Shown here: in pieces, positions 12,947 through 20,315 of the stretch
Position numbering within the stretch: the first letter of the stretch is position 1
Layout: each line of letters starts with the position of its first letter
Assembly (NCBI GenBank): GCA_036524155.1
Contig: DATDCV010000226.1
Location: 1-22,184 of the forward strand
Direction of reading: 5' to 3'
Source: DATDCV01 sp036524155
GTDB lineage: Bacteria > Verrucomicrobiota > Verrucomicrobiia > Limisphaerales > UBA8199
Length of the DNA stretch: 22,184 bases
Notes under the pieces: model-generated
The model's database searches: none
Seen by the model: the letters and a program-made list of their open reading frames with translations, nothing else
Told to the model about the DNA's origin: nothing
Position numbers and translations under genes: made by a program

Positions 12947-14425
12947 TTACTCGATCCTCGCGGGATTGGGCTTCATCTCCCGCACTTCGAGCTGATAGGA
13001 ATACTCGTCCAGGTAGATGTTGTGGTTGCCCCATTCAAGCTCGCCCCTTTGGAAGTCGACGTTATCCGATCGCATCGATTCTTTGGGAGGATTCAACCTC
13101 TGGTTGTGATCGCTGTTGGCGATCATTCTGTATTGGTCCAGGCCTCCGAAGTAAAAATCACGGATCTCCCGGCGCTGCGCCGGCGTCAGGCTGGTCGCGT
13201 AGCGCATCGCAAAAATGCCCATGTAAGGATCAACCGGGATCCAGCCGTAAGGCGCGACGTATATTTCAGCCCAGTCGTGGATGGACTTTGCCCCTGGAAA
13301 CGTATTCCAGCCCGATTGCCAGCGGGCGGGGATGCCGTTGAGCCGGCACAGGGTCATAAACAATAGCGCTTCCTGCCCGCAGTCGCCGTACCCGTGGCTG
13401 CGGCAGTACTCGCCAATGTTTCGCATCGTCGAGTATTCGAGTGCAAAGCTGTATTTGATGTTCTCCGCGATCCAATCGTGAAACTTTTTCGCTTTGAGAT
13501 AGAGATTGGACTCCGTTCCGGCGATCCGGTCGGAAAGCGCGCGCATCTCCGGTGTAAAAACGATGTGCGGCGCTTCGCTCGTGAACTGCTTTAGTGTGGC
13601 GTCCTGCCCGTCAAAAGGCCGGACCCGCGTGGGGTCCACGTTGAACCAAACGCCGTGCGCGGTGTATTCGTAGTCGATTTTGAAACTGGTGGGCTTGTCT
13701 TTCACCGCGGGTTTTTCGAGCAGTGCGCTGCGGATGGCACTGTCTTTGGCGTCCATTTGTTTCAGAAGGGCGGAGGTCGCTAATAAACTAAAATCGCCCT
13801 GGAAGGGATATTCACGAGGGATCGGGAGCCAGGCTCGGATGATCTCGCCGTTGGGCGCGGCATTAGGTTCTGCCGTTACGGTCATCGCGACCCGGAACCG
13901 CTTTGGTAACACATACGGTTTTCGCTCGGTGATGGCAGCGTGTTTGATCGCAACGCAGGTCTCCCACGATCGACGCTCCACGGCCCGGGTGTCTTTGGGC
14001 GGCATGCGCCGGGGCGATAGTTCGGGATAACGCCAAAACAGATTCCCAACACTCGACCCCATGAAAAGGCGTGTCCCGTCGATCTCGCGGCTATCGAACC
14101 GTCCCTCCTTTACCCAGCGCCCGAATTCCTCATTGGAAAGTCCCCTCACGTTCTTCTTCAATTCGGCAAATAAGGCTTCTTGAGTCCAGGGGAAGTCCTT
14201 CCTGATGCGCTCCAGGCGATCACGCTCGAACTCTAGTTGTTTACGCTGGGCGGGCGAGTTGGTGTTGGACTCCAGTGCGGCTGATAGCGTCTTCGCGGCC
14301 TCCTGGAAAGAACCCTGCCGTTCGAGTTCGTCTGCGCGCGAAAGCGTATCCTGCTGGGCTACGGCCCGGGCACCGGCCAGTACGCAAAGGACCAGCACGC
14401 TCGCCGCCACTCGTATCGTTTTCAT
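12947..14425 (-). CDS. Secreted transglutaminase-like cysteine protease/transferase domain protein
   Basis: 492 residues from the ATG at 14425; a TTG at 14452 would add nine, but the ATG gives a clean signal peptide (MKTIRVAASVLVLCVLAGARAVAQ). The next ~50 residues have a TPR-like helical look (RADELERQGSFQEAAKTLSAALES). The central region (about 165-290) includes RAWLPIPREYPFQ, typical of the beta region before bacterial transglutaminase cores. The core has the triad: Cys349 in YGDCGQEALLF, His383 in SIHDWAEIYV and Asp399 in GWIPVDPYMG. Bacterial members may be proteases, crosslinkers or amidases; the substrate is unknown, location periplasmic or extracellular. It lies 67 bp downstream of valS and 12 bp upstream of the IMPase gene. 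No ribosome-binding site is seen. Confidence 0.9.
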   Translation of the reverse strand: MKTIRVAASVLVLCVLAGARAVAQQDTLSRADELERQGSFQEAAKTLSAALESNTNSPAQRKQLEFERDRLERIRKDFPWTQEALFAELKKNVRGLSNEEFGRWVKEGRFDSREIDGTRLFMGSSVGNLFWRYPELSPRRMPPKDTRAVERRSWETCVAIKHAAITERKPYVLPKRFRVAMTVTAEPNAAPNGEIIRAWLPIPREYPFQGDFSLLATSALLKQMDAKDSAIRSALLEKPAVKDKPTSFKIDYEYTAHGVWFNVDPTRVRPFDGQDATLKQFTSEAPHIVFTPEMRALSDRIAGTESNLYLKAKKFHDWIAENIKYSFALEYSTMRNIGEYCRSHGYGDCGQEALLFMTLCRLNGIPARWQSGWNTFPGAKSIHDWAEIYVAPYGWIPVDPYMGIFAMRYATSLTPAQRREIRDFYFGGLDQYRMIANSDHNQRLNPPKESMRSDNVDFQRGELEWGNHNIYLDEYSYQLEVREMKPNPARIE

Positions 14426-14492
14426 GTTCGTGGTTCTTGAGGCAGGTCGCAAGGGGTTAGCCGCATGAACCGGTAACTGGACAATCGCCTGC

Positions 14493-17237
14493 TCATTTCA
14501 GCCGGTCTAGTGCCTCGATCACTCGGGCGCGCTTCGCCTGCCATTCCGCGAGCCTTTGCTGGTGCTCCTGCAACACGTGGGCAGGCGCTTTGCCCGTGAA
14601 GTTCGGGTTGTTGAGCTTCTGCTGAACTTTCGCGATTTCGGCTTCGATTTTTTCCAGTTCCTTCGTGAGACGCGCTTTTTCGGCAGCAACATCGACCAGG
14701 CCTTCGAGCGGCAAATACAAATCGCCAATCTCGGAATGGACGCCGGGGGTACCTTTGCCGGGCTGGAAATCAGGGTCGACGTCCACCGCCTCGGCATTCA
14801 ACAGCAGCCTCAGGACCTCGACGTCGTGCGCCGGGATCGCCCCGGCCGGTTTCAGCACAAATTTGACTTTCTTGCTCGCGGGGAGGTTGGCCTCGCGCCG
14901 AAGGTTGCGGCCCTGCGTGACGAGCTCGAATTTGGCATCCACCTTTCGCCCGTCGCAGGCGTCGAGCCCGTAATGGCCCCGGAAATCCTCCTCGAGCGGT
15001 TTTGGCCAGGGAGCGAACATGATCGTCTTGCCCCCCTGATTTTCCGGCATGTCCCGGCTGTAGCCCATGCCCTGCCAGAGTTCCTCGGTGATGAACGGCA
15101 GAAACGGATGAAACAAGCGGAGAGTGTGGGAAAGCACGAAATCCAGCACCGCAAGCGTGTTCGCGCGCCGGGCGGCGATTTCGTGGGTTGAAGCGGCGCC
15201 CCTATCCGTTTCAATGCTTTCACGATGTAGCGCTTCAACGGGTCGGGTGAGGACTGCCTTGGAAGCCTCCACGTACCAGTCGCAGTATTCGCTCCAGAAG
15301 AACCGGTATAAGGTCTGGGTCGCTTCGTTGAACTTATATTCGGCAAACGCGGCCGTAATGTCGTGGATGGCCTGGTCCAGTTTGAGCAGGATCCATTTAT
15401 CATAGCCGCTCAGCAAGGCGGGGGCGATCTCCCCCTGCACCTCACCCCCTTGCAGTTGGCGAAAACGGCACGCGTTCCAGAGCTTGTTGCAGAAATTGCG
15501 GCCCAGCTCCACGTCTTTCTCGTCGAACAGCACGTCCTGTCCGAGCGGCGCGCTCCGCATCGTGCCGAACCGCAGCGCATCAGCGCCGTACTTGGCAATG
15601 AGCTCAAGCGGGTCGGGCGAGTTGCCCAGGCTCTTGCTCATCTTGCGACCCAGTTTGTCGCGAATGATGCCGGTGAAATAGACATTCCGGAACGGCAGGT
15701 CGCCCATGAATTCGTAGCCGGCCATGATCATTCGCGCGACCCAGAAGAAAATGATGTCTGGACCCGTGACGAGGTCAGAGGTCGGATAGAACTTCTTGAG
15801 GGTATCCGTTCTGCCGGGCCAGCCCATCGTCGCGAAAGGCCACAGCCAGGAACTGAACCACGTGTCGAGCACGTCAGGATCTTGCTGCCAGTTTTCGGGA
15901 TCGGGCGGAGGGTTTACATCACACCAGACCTTGGCAGCCTCGGAACCGGACGTCTTCTTTGAATACCACACCGGCACGCGGTGCCCCCACCAAAGCTGGC
16001 GGCTGATGCACCAATCCCTCAGATTTCCCATCCAGTGCGAGTAGGTCTTGGTCCAGCGTTCGGGATGAAACGCGATCTTTCCCTCCTCGACGGCGCTGGC
16101 TGAAAGCGCCGCGCTCGGATACTTAAGGAACCATTGCTCGCTCAAGTAAGGTTCCACCGGCACGTGGCTCCGCTGGCTGTAGCCAACATTATGGACGTAA
16201 TCTTCCGTCTTAAGTAGCAGCCGTTGCTCGGTTAGCTCCTCGATCACCGCCTGCCGCGCCTCCATCCGGTCCATGCCGTCAAAATCTTCGCCGGCCTCTT
16301 TCGTCATGCTTCCGTCGGGCCCGATGACCACGGGAAAAGGCAGGTTATGCCGGACCGCCATTTCGTAGTCGTTTGGATCGTGTGAAGGCGTCACTTTCAC
16401 GCAGCCCGTGCCAAACTTCGGATCAACAAACTCGTCCGCAATCACCGGGATAACTTTATTCTGCAGCGGCAGCAGGCAACGCCGGCCGACCAGGCGAGTG
16501 TAGCGCGGGTCGTTCGGATTTACCGCCACCGCTTCGTCGCCGAGCATCGTTTCGGGCCGCGTGGTGGCTACCACCACAAACTCGCCCGCCTTGGGCTGGC
16601 CGTTTTGGTCCAGGAGGGGGTATTTCAAGTGCCACAGGTGTCCCTTCTCCTCGACCATCTCGACTTCTTCATCCGACAGAGCGGTGCGGGCTGCGGGGTC
16701 CCAGTTGACCATCCGCTTGCCCCGGTAGATCAACCCCTTTCGGTAAAGCTCCACAAACACCATCTGCACGCAGCGCGAATATTCCGGGTCCATCGTAAAC
16801 CGCTCCCGCGACCAGTCGCACGAGCACCCGAGCTTCTTCAACTGCTGAATGATGATGCCGCCGTGTTTTTCTTTCCAGGCCCAGACGTGTTCGAGGAATT
16901 TCTCGCGTCCGAGGTCGTCCCGGTGCTTCATCAGGCCCTGTTTCCGAAGTGCCTTTTCCACCACGGCCTGGGTTGCAATGCCCGCGTGATCCGTGCCCGG
17001 GAGCCACAGCACTTCCTTCCCGTCCATGCGCGCCTTGCGGGCCAGGATGTCCTGGATGGTGGTGTTCAGCACGTGCCCCATGTGGAGCATGCCGGTGACG
17101 TTAGGCGGCGGGATAACGATCGAGAACGCCGCCTTGGTTGCCTGAGGGTCCGCCGTAAAACAGCCCTGCTGCTCCCAAAAACCATACCACTTGTCCTCAA
17201 CCGCCTGTGGTTCGTAGGCTTTCGACAATTCAGACAT
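14493..17237 (-). CDS. valS: Valyl-tRNA synthetase
   Basis: Charges tRNA-Val. Class I signatures: PPPNVTGMLHMGHVLN (HMGH at 52-55) and KMSKS at 532-536 (GRKMSKSLGNSPDPLEL). The CP1 editing domain contains VVATTRPETMLGDEAVAVNP. The C-terminal end is the expected ValRS coiled coil (about 850-914, AEKARLTKELEKIEAEIAKV). 914 residues is in the normal range. Within the anticodon-binding domain a stretch at about 665-688 (RPVEALHRESIETDRGAAST) separates WYVEASKAVL from ARRANTLAVLDFVLS, two parts usually much closer in ValRS; its DNA is bounded by a 9-bp inverted repeat. Start ATG at 17237, 27 bp after the cimA stop, suggesting co-transcription with this isoleucine-pathway gene. Followed by the transglutaminase gene after 67 bp. 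Confidence 0.98.
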   Translation of the reverse strand: MSELSKAYEPQAVEDKWYGFWEQQGCFTADPQATKAAFSIVIPPPNVTGMLHMGHVLNTTIQDILARKARMDGKEVLWLPGTDHAGIATQAVVEKALRKQGLMKHRDDLGREKFLEHVWAWKEKHGGIIIQQLKKLGCSCDWSRERFTMDPEYSRCVQMVFVELYRKGLIYRGKRMVNWDPAARTALSDEEVEMVEEKGHLWHLKYPLLDQNGQPKAGEFVVVATTRPETMLGDEAVAVNPNDPRYTRLVGRRCLLPLQNKVIPVIADEFVDPKFGTGCVKVTPSHDPNDYEMAVRHNLPFPVVIGPDGSMTKEAGEDFDGMDRMEARQAVIEELTEQRLLLKTEDYVHNVGYSQRSHVPVEPYLSEQWFLKYPSAALSASAVEEGKIAFHPERWTKTYSHWMGNLRDWCISRQLWWGHRVPVWYSKKTSGSEAAKVWCDVNPPPDPENWQQDPDVLDTWFSSWLWPFATMGWPGRTDTLKKFYPTSDLVTGPDIIFFWVARMIMAGYEFMGDLPFRNVYFTGIIRDKLGRKMSKSLGNSPDPLELIAKYGADALRFGTMRSAPLGQDVLFDEKDVELGRNFCNKLWNACRFRQLQGGEVQGEIAPALLSGYDKWILLKLDQAIHDITAAFAEYKFNEATQTLYRFFWSEYCDWYVEASKAVLTRPVEALHRESIETDRGAASTHEIAARRANTLAVLDFVLSHTLRLFHPFLPFITEELWQGMGYSRDMPENQGGKTIMFAPWPKPLEEDFRGHYGLDACDGRKVDAKFELVTQGRNLRREANLPASKKVKFVLKPAGAIPAHDVEVLRLLLNAEAVDVDPDFQPGKGTPGVHSEIGDLYLPLEGLVDVAAEKARLTKELEKIEAEIAKVQQKLNNPNFTGKAPAHVLQEHQQRLAEWQAKRARVIEALDRLK
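15187..15239 (-). repeat. Palindrome-bounded in-frame insert in valS
   Basis: GTTGAAGCG (15187-15195) and CGCTTCAAC (15231-15239) are a perfect 9-bp inverted repeat with a 35-bp spacer, inside valS. The bounded stretch encodes roughly VEALHRESIETDRGAAST, which appears extra relative to the usual ValRS helix linker. It is not heptameric and does not resemble the leuS/rdgB repeats. Confidence 0.5.
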
Positions 17238-17264
17238 AAAACCCGCCCTATCCGTGGTTGGACT

Positions 17265-18824
17265 TCACTTCTTCGTCAACCTGTATTCCAGGCTGTCCGA
17301 CAAAGCCTGGAGGCTGGCTTCGATGATGTTGTCATGCACGCCCACGGTGCCCCATTCCTCCTTGCCGTCGGTGGATTCAATCAACACCCGGGTCCGGGCG
17401 CCGGTGCCGGCCTGTGAATCAAGAATGCGCACCTTGTAATCATCCAGGCGCACTTTGCGGAGCTGAGGATAGAATTTGACCAGAGCGTTTCTCAGCGCCT
17501 GGTCCAGCGCGTTCACCGGACCGTCCCCTTCCGCGATCGTGTGCTCCGTGACGCCGTCCACCAACACCTTCACGCTCGCCTGGCAGACCCGGATCGAGCG
17601 GTCGCGCCGGATCGATACATGGTAGCTCTCAATGTGAAACGGCGGCTCCTGGTGCCGAATGATTTTCCGGATGAGCAGCGCCAGCGAACCTTCGGCGGCC
17701 TCATATTCATAGCCCTCCGCCTCCAAACGCTTTACTTCGGCGGTAATGGTTCTGGTCTCGGGGGCGTCAGGCGCCAATTTGAATCCGAGTTCCGCCGCCT
17801 TCATCAAAATGTTCGTGCGGCCCGACATGTCGCTGACCAGCACGCGCCGTTGGTTCCCGATCGCTTCCGGGTTGACGTGCTCGTAACTGCGCGCGACGCG
17901 ATCAATTGCGTGCACGTGCATGCCGCCTTTGTGGGCAAACGCCGTTTGCCCGACCCACGGTTGCCGTGGATCATGCCGGACATTGGCAATTTCATCTACA
18001 AACTCGGAAAGCTCTTTCAGCCTCGCCAGTGATTTCGGCGGGAGCACCTTCCGACCCAGTTTCAACGCCAGGAGTGGAATCACGCTGGTGAGGTTGCAGT
18101 TGCCCGTGCGCTCACCGTAACCGTTGATCGTGCCCTGGATTTGCGTCGCGCCGGCCTCGATACCCGCGAGACCATTGGCCACCCCCAGGCCGCAATCGTT
18201 GTGCGTATGGATCCCGAGCCGCGCGCTGAGCTTCGCTTTGGCCTCTGCCAGTATTTCTTTAATCTCATTGGGCAGGCACCCGCCATTGGTGTCACACAAT
18301 ACCACCCATTCCGCTCCTGCTTCCGCTGCCGCCCGCCAGGTTGCCAAAGCGTATTCCGGCTCATCCTTGTAGCCGTCGAACGCGTGCTCCGCATCGTAGA
18401 TAACCTGTTTGCCCTGGTCTGTCAGGTAGCGGATAGTGTCCGAGATCATCGCCAGATTCTCTTCCGGCTTGGCTCGAAGCACCTCGTGCACGTGCAACAG
18501 CCAACTCTTCCCGACTATCGTCGCCACCGGTGTCTCCGCCTCCAGCACCTGCCGCATCAGTTCGTCCTTCTCGACCGCCATCCCCTTGCGCCGGGTCATG
18601 CTGAAAGCCGCTATCCGCGCATGCTTCCATTGCCGCCGCGCCGCTTGTTGGAAAAACTCCATGTCCTTCGGATTCGACCCCGGCCAGCCTCCTTCGATGT
18701 AATGCACCCCGAATCCGTCCAATTTCTCCGCGATGCGGAGCTTGTCGAGGGCCGAAAAGTTGATCCCTTCGCCCTGGCTGCCGTCGCGGAGCGTCGTGTC
18801 GTATATCTCGATTTCGGGTCGCAT
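17265..18824 (-). CDS. cimA: (R)-citramalate synthase
   Basis: Condenses pyruvate and acetyl-CoA to (R)-citramalate, the threonine-independent entry to isoleucine synthesis. The N-terminal TIM barrel has YDTTLRDGSQGEG (residues 8-20), the DTNGG strand (178-182), the metal motif HTHNDCGLGVAN (206-217) and NGYGERTGNCNL (234-245). The C-terminal part (about 390-519) is the LeuA-type allosteric dimer domain. The overall length (519) and the GEGINFS form of the first motif, in place of the isopropylmalate synthase PG..., match the citramalate synthase family rather than LeuA. Start ATG at 18824. It is the first gene of a minus-strand run with valS 27 bp downstream. Feedback control by isoleucine is known in the family but cannot be read from this sequence. 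Its upstream region contains a MITE-like element. Confidence 0.94.
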   Translation of the reverse strand: MRPEIEIYDTTLRDGSQGEGINFSALDKLRIAEKLDGFGVHYIEGGWPGSNPKDMEFFQQAARRQWKHARIAAFSMTRRKGMAVEKDELMRQVLEAETPVATIVGKSWLLHVHEVLRAKPEENLAMISDTIRYLTDQGKQVIYDAEHAFDGYKDEPEYALATWRAAAEAGAEWVVLCDTNGGCLPNEIKEILAEAKAKLSARLGIHTHNDCGLGVANGLAGIEAGATQIQGTINGYGERTGNCNLTSVIPLLALKLGRKVLPPKSLARLKELSEFVDEIANVRHDPRQPWVGQTAFAHKGGMHVHAIDRVARSYEHVNPEAIGNQRRVLVSDMSGRTNILMKAAELGFKLAPDAPETRTITAEVKRLEAEGYEYEAAEGSLALLIRKIIRHQEPPFHIESYHVSIRRDRSIRVCQASVKVLVDGVTEHTIAEGDGPVNALDQALRNALVKFYPQLRKVRLDDYKVRILDSQAGTGARTRVLIESTDGKEEWGTVGVHDNIIEASLQALSDSLEYRLTKK

Positions 18825-18880
18825 AATGGTGCCGCCAAAAGCGGGAGAGAATATCTACGCTAAGCGGGCGCCGATGCAAA

Positions 18881-18913
18881 GTCGAAAGGTTGCCTCTGTC
18901 GAAAGGTTGCCTC
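18881..18913. repeat. Tandem 16-bp direct repeat
   Basis: GTCGAAAGGTTGCCTC occurs perfectly at 18881-18896 and again at 18898-18913 (17-bp spacing, one T between). It abuts the left end of the MITE-like element, and the second copy overlaps the left CTCGC flank. Could be an operator pair or a slippage duplication. Confidence 0.75.
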
Positions 18914-18915
18914 GC

Positions 18916-19029
18916 AGTATCCGCTCAGTCTTGGGGCGGAGCGCCGAGTTGCACTCGGCTTACACGCGGCCGTCGGTGCGGTTAGGCCGATTAAAAATCG
19001 GCGCTCCGACCCAAGCTTGAGCGGATACT
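18916..19029. mobile_element. MITE-like element with 32-bp terminal inverted repeats
   Basis: The left end 18916-18947 (AGTATCCGCTCA...GGAGCGCCGA) and right end 18998-19029 are inverted copies at 29 of 32 positions. Inside are two smaller hairpins, GCCGAG-TTGCA-CTCGGC and GCCGAT-TAAAA-ATCGGC. The 5-bp sequence CTCGC lies directly outside both ends (18911-18915 and 19030-19034), as expected for a target-site duplication. At 114 bp it has no coding capacity, so any transposase must be supplied elsewhere. Confidence 0.8.
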
Positions 19030-19115
19030 CTCGCAGAGCCTTGGCTCGCAGTTGACTGGGCTCCCGCATTCTGCAAGGCTCGGTCGGTTCCGCACAACGA
19101 CAGAACGCCGAAGCC

Positions 19116-19961
19116 GTGGAAATCAATAAAGCAATCATCACTGCCGCCGGGCAATCGCAACGCGGGCTGCCTCTCCAAACGCTCGTTGACCGCGATGGCC
19201 ATACCAAAACCGCCTTGCGAATCCTGCTCGAGGAGACCGTTTCTGCCGGCATCGATGAAATTTGTGTCGTGATATGTCCGGGAGACCAGGCTGCTTACAC
19301 TTCCGCCGCGGGGGCGCAAGGAACGCGGCTGCGGTTTGTCGAACAGACCCAGGCGTTGGGCTATGGCCACGCGGTTTACTGCGCCCGTCAGTTTGTGGGA
19401 TCCGAGCCGTTCCTGTTGCTGGTCGGTGATCATTTATACGTCAGCGGCAGCGAAAAACGCTGCGCGCAGCAATTGGTGGAGATTTCCCGTGTAGAAAACT
19501 GCGCCGTTTCCGCCGTGCAGGCTACTCATGAAAGCAAGCTGCCATACTACGGGGCGGTGGGCGGGCACCTGGCCGACGGCCGTAAAGGCCTGTTCGAAAT
19601 CGCCGAAGTCCTCGAAAAGCCCACTCCCACGGAGGCTGAACAACGGCTGATAGTGCCTGGGCTGCGGGCGGGTCATTATCTCTGCTTTTTCGGCATGCAT
19701 GTCCTCACACCGGCAGTGATGGAAGTGCTCGGAGAAGAGATCGCCCGCGCAAACGGGCGGAAACTGCCCCTGACCGTGGCGCTGGCCCGGCTGGCGAAGC
19801 GTGAACGTTATCTCGCCTCCGAACTTACCGGCCTCCGTTACGATATCGGAGTAAAATACGGACTGCTCACCGCGCAAATGGCTCTGGCGCTGGAGGGGCA
19901 GGATCGGAATGAAGTGCTGAGCGTGCTGCTCGAGTTGCTGGCCAGGAGGGAGCTGTATTAA
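19116..19961 (+). CDS. Sugar-1-phosphate nucleotidyltransferase, GalU-like
   Basis: 281 residues with the Rossmann-type nucleotidyltransferase fold, predicted to join a sugar-1-phosphate and an NTP, releasing pyrophosphate. Motifs: AIITAAG at the N-terminus, GYGHAVY (82-88), LLVGDHLY with metal-binding Asp105, EVLEKP (164-169), GHYLCFFGMHVLTPAVM, and YDIGVKYGLLTAQ near the end, which matches the GalU 'DIGxKxGYLxA' block. The usual GxGTRxLPxTKxxPKEMLP start is degenerate (AAGQSQRGLPLQTLVDRDG), so the nucleotide or sugar preference may differ from UTP/glucose. Start is GTG at 19116. An AGGAGG at 19944-19949, inside the 3' end of this gene, may serve the next gene, which starts one base after this stop. 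Context with a GHMP sugar kinase suggests it activates the kinase product. Confidence 0.85.
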   Translation: MEINKAIITAAGQSQRGLPLQTLVDRDGHTKTALRILLEETVSAGIDEICVVICPGDQAAYTSAAGAQGTRLRFVEQTQALGYGHAVYCARQFVGSEPFLLLVGDHLYVSGSEKRCAQQLVEISRVENCAVSAVQATHESKLPYYGAVGGHLADGRKGLFEIAEVLEKPTPTEAEQRLIVPGLRAGHYLCFFGMHVLTPAVMEVLGEEIARANGRKLPLTVALARLAKRERYLASELTGLRYDIGVKYGLLTAQMALALEGQDRNEVLSVLLELLARRELY

Positions 19962-19962
19962 G

Positions 19963-20304
19963 ATGACCAAATTCGTTTCGCTGCCTTTCAACAAGAAATT
20001 GAATTTGCTGCGCGCGCACAGCGTGGGGTGCGATTGGCCGGATTTGGACCAGGAACAGTGGTGTCTCCATTGTGGCAAGAGTTTCAACGGCCACATGGTG
20101 CGCGTCTGGCAGGATCCGGAAGGAGCCCTTTGGCTCGAGTGCGGCACACCGAAATGCAGCGGCTCGCCAATTGACTGGGCTCCCTATCCATGGTGGAATC
20201 CCAAACACCCCGCGACCAAGCGATACCTGAAAGAATCGAAGACCAAGGCAAGAAGAAAATCCGGTAAACAGCCCGGCATGGCCGATGACGATGTGCCCTT
20301 CTGA
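19963..20304 (+). CDS. Small four-cysteine (zinc-ribbon-like) protein
   Basis: 113 residues. Two cysteine pairs, CLHC (34/37) and ECGTPKC (60/65), are spaced as in a small zinc ribbon. Between them is a short beta-like stretch (GHMVRVWQDPEGALWLEC). The C-terminus is Trp/Pro-rich (WAPYPWWNPKHP), then basic (KESKTKARRKSGK), then acidic (DDDVPF). No signal peptide or membrane segment. I do not recognise a named family. It starts one base after the nucleotidyltransferase stop and ends 11 bp before the GHMP kinase gene, so it is firmly in that operon. It has the best Shine-Dalgarno in the window (AGGAGG, 13 bp upstream). A nucleic-acid-binding or protein-interaction role is possible, but nothing in the sequence decides it. 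Confidence 0.85.
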   Translation: MTKFVSLPFNKKLNLLRAHSVGCDWPDLDQEQWCLHCGKSFNGHMVRVWQDPEGALWLECGTPKCSGSPIDWAPYPWWNPKHPATKRYLKESKTKARRKSGKQPGMADDDVPF

Positions 20305-20315
20305 GCATTAGCGCC

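Larger units (their letters stand above)
18825..19115. other. Divergent intergenic region, cimA/nucleotidyltransferase (291 bp)
   Basis: No gene. Contains a tandem 16-bp duplication (18881-18913), a MITE-like element with flanking duplication (18911-19034), and about 80 bp before the GTG start of the plus-strand gene with no recognisable promoter. Both flanking operons must be driven from here, so the element sits in regulatory DNA. Confidence 0.6.

Noticed and set aside
15187..15239. CRISPR-like look of GTTTCAATGC in the valS insert
   Set aside because: Only one copy, no spacer-repeat array and no cas genes; it is inside a coding frame.
17238..17264. T-box or attenuator leader for valS
   Set aside because: Only 27 bp separate cimA and valS; no room for a leader. 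None seen upstream of leuS either.
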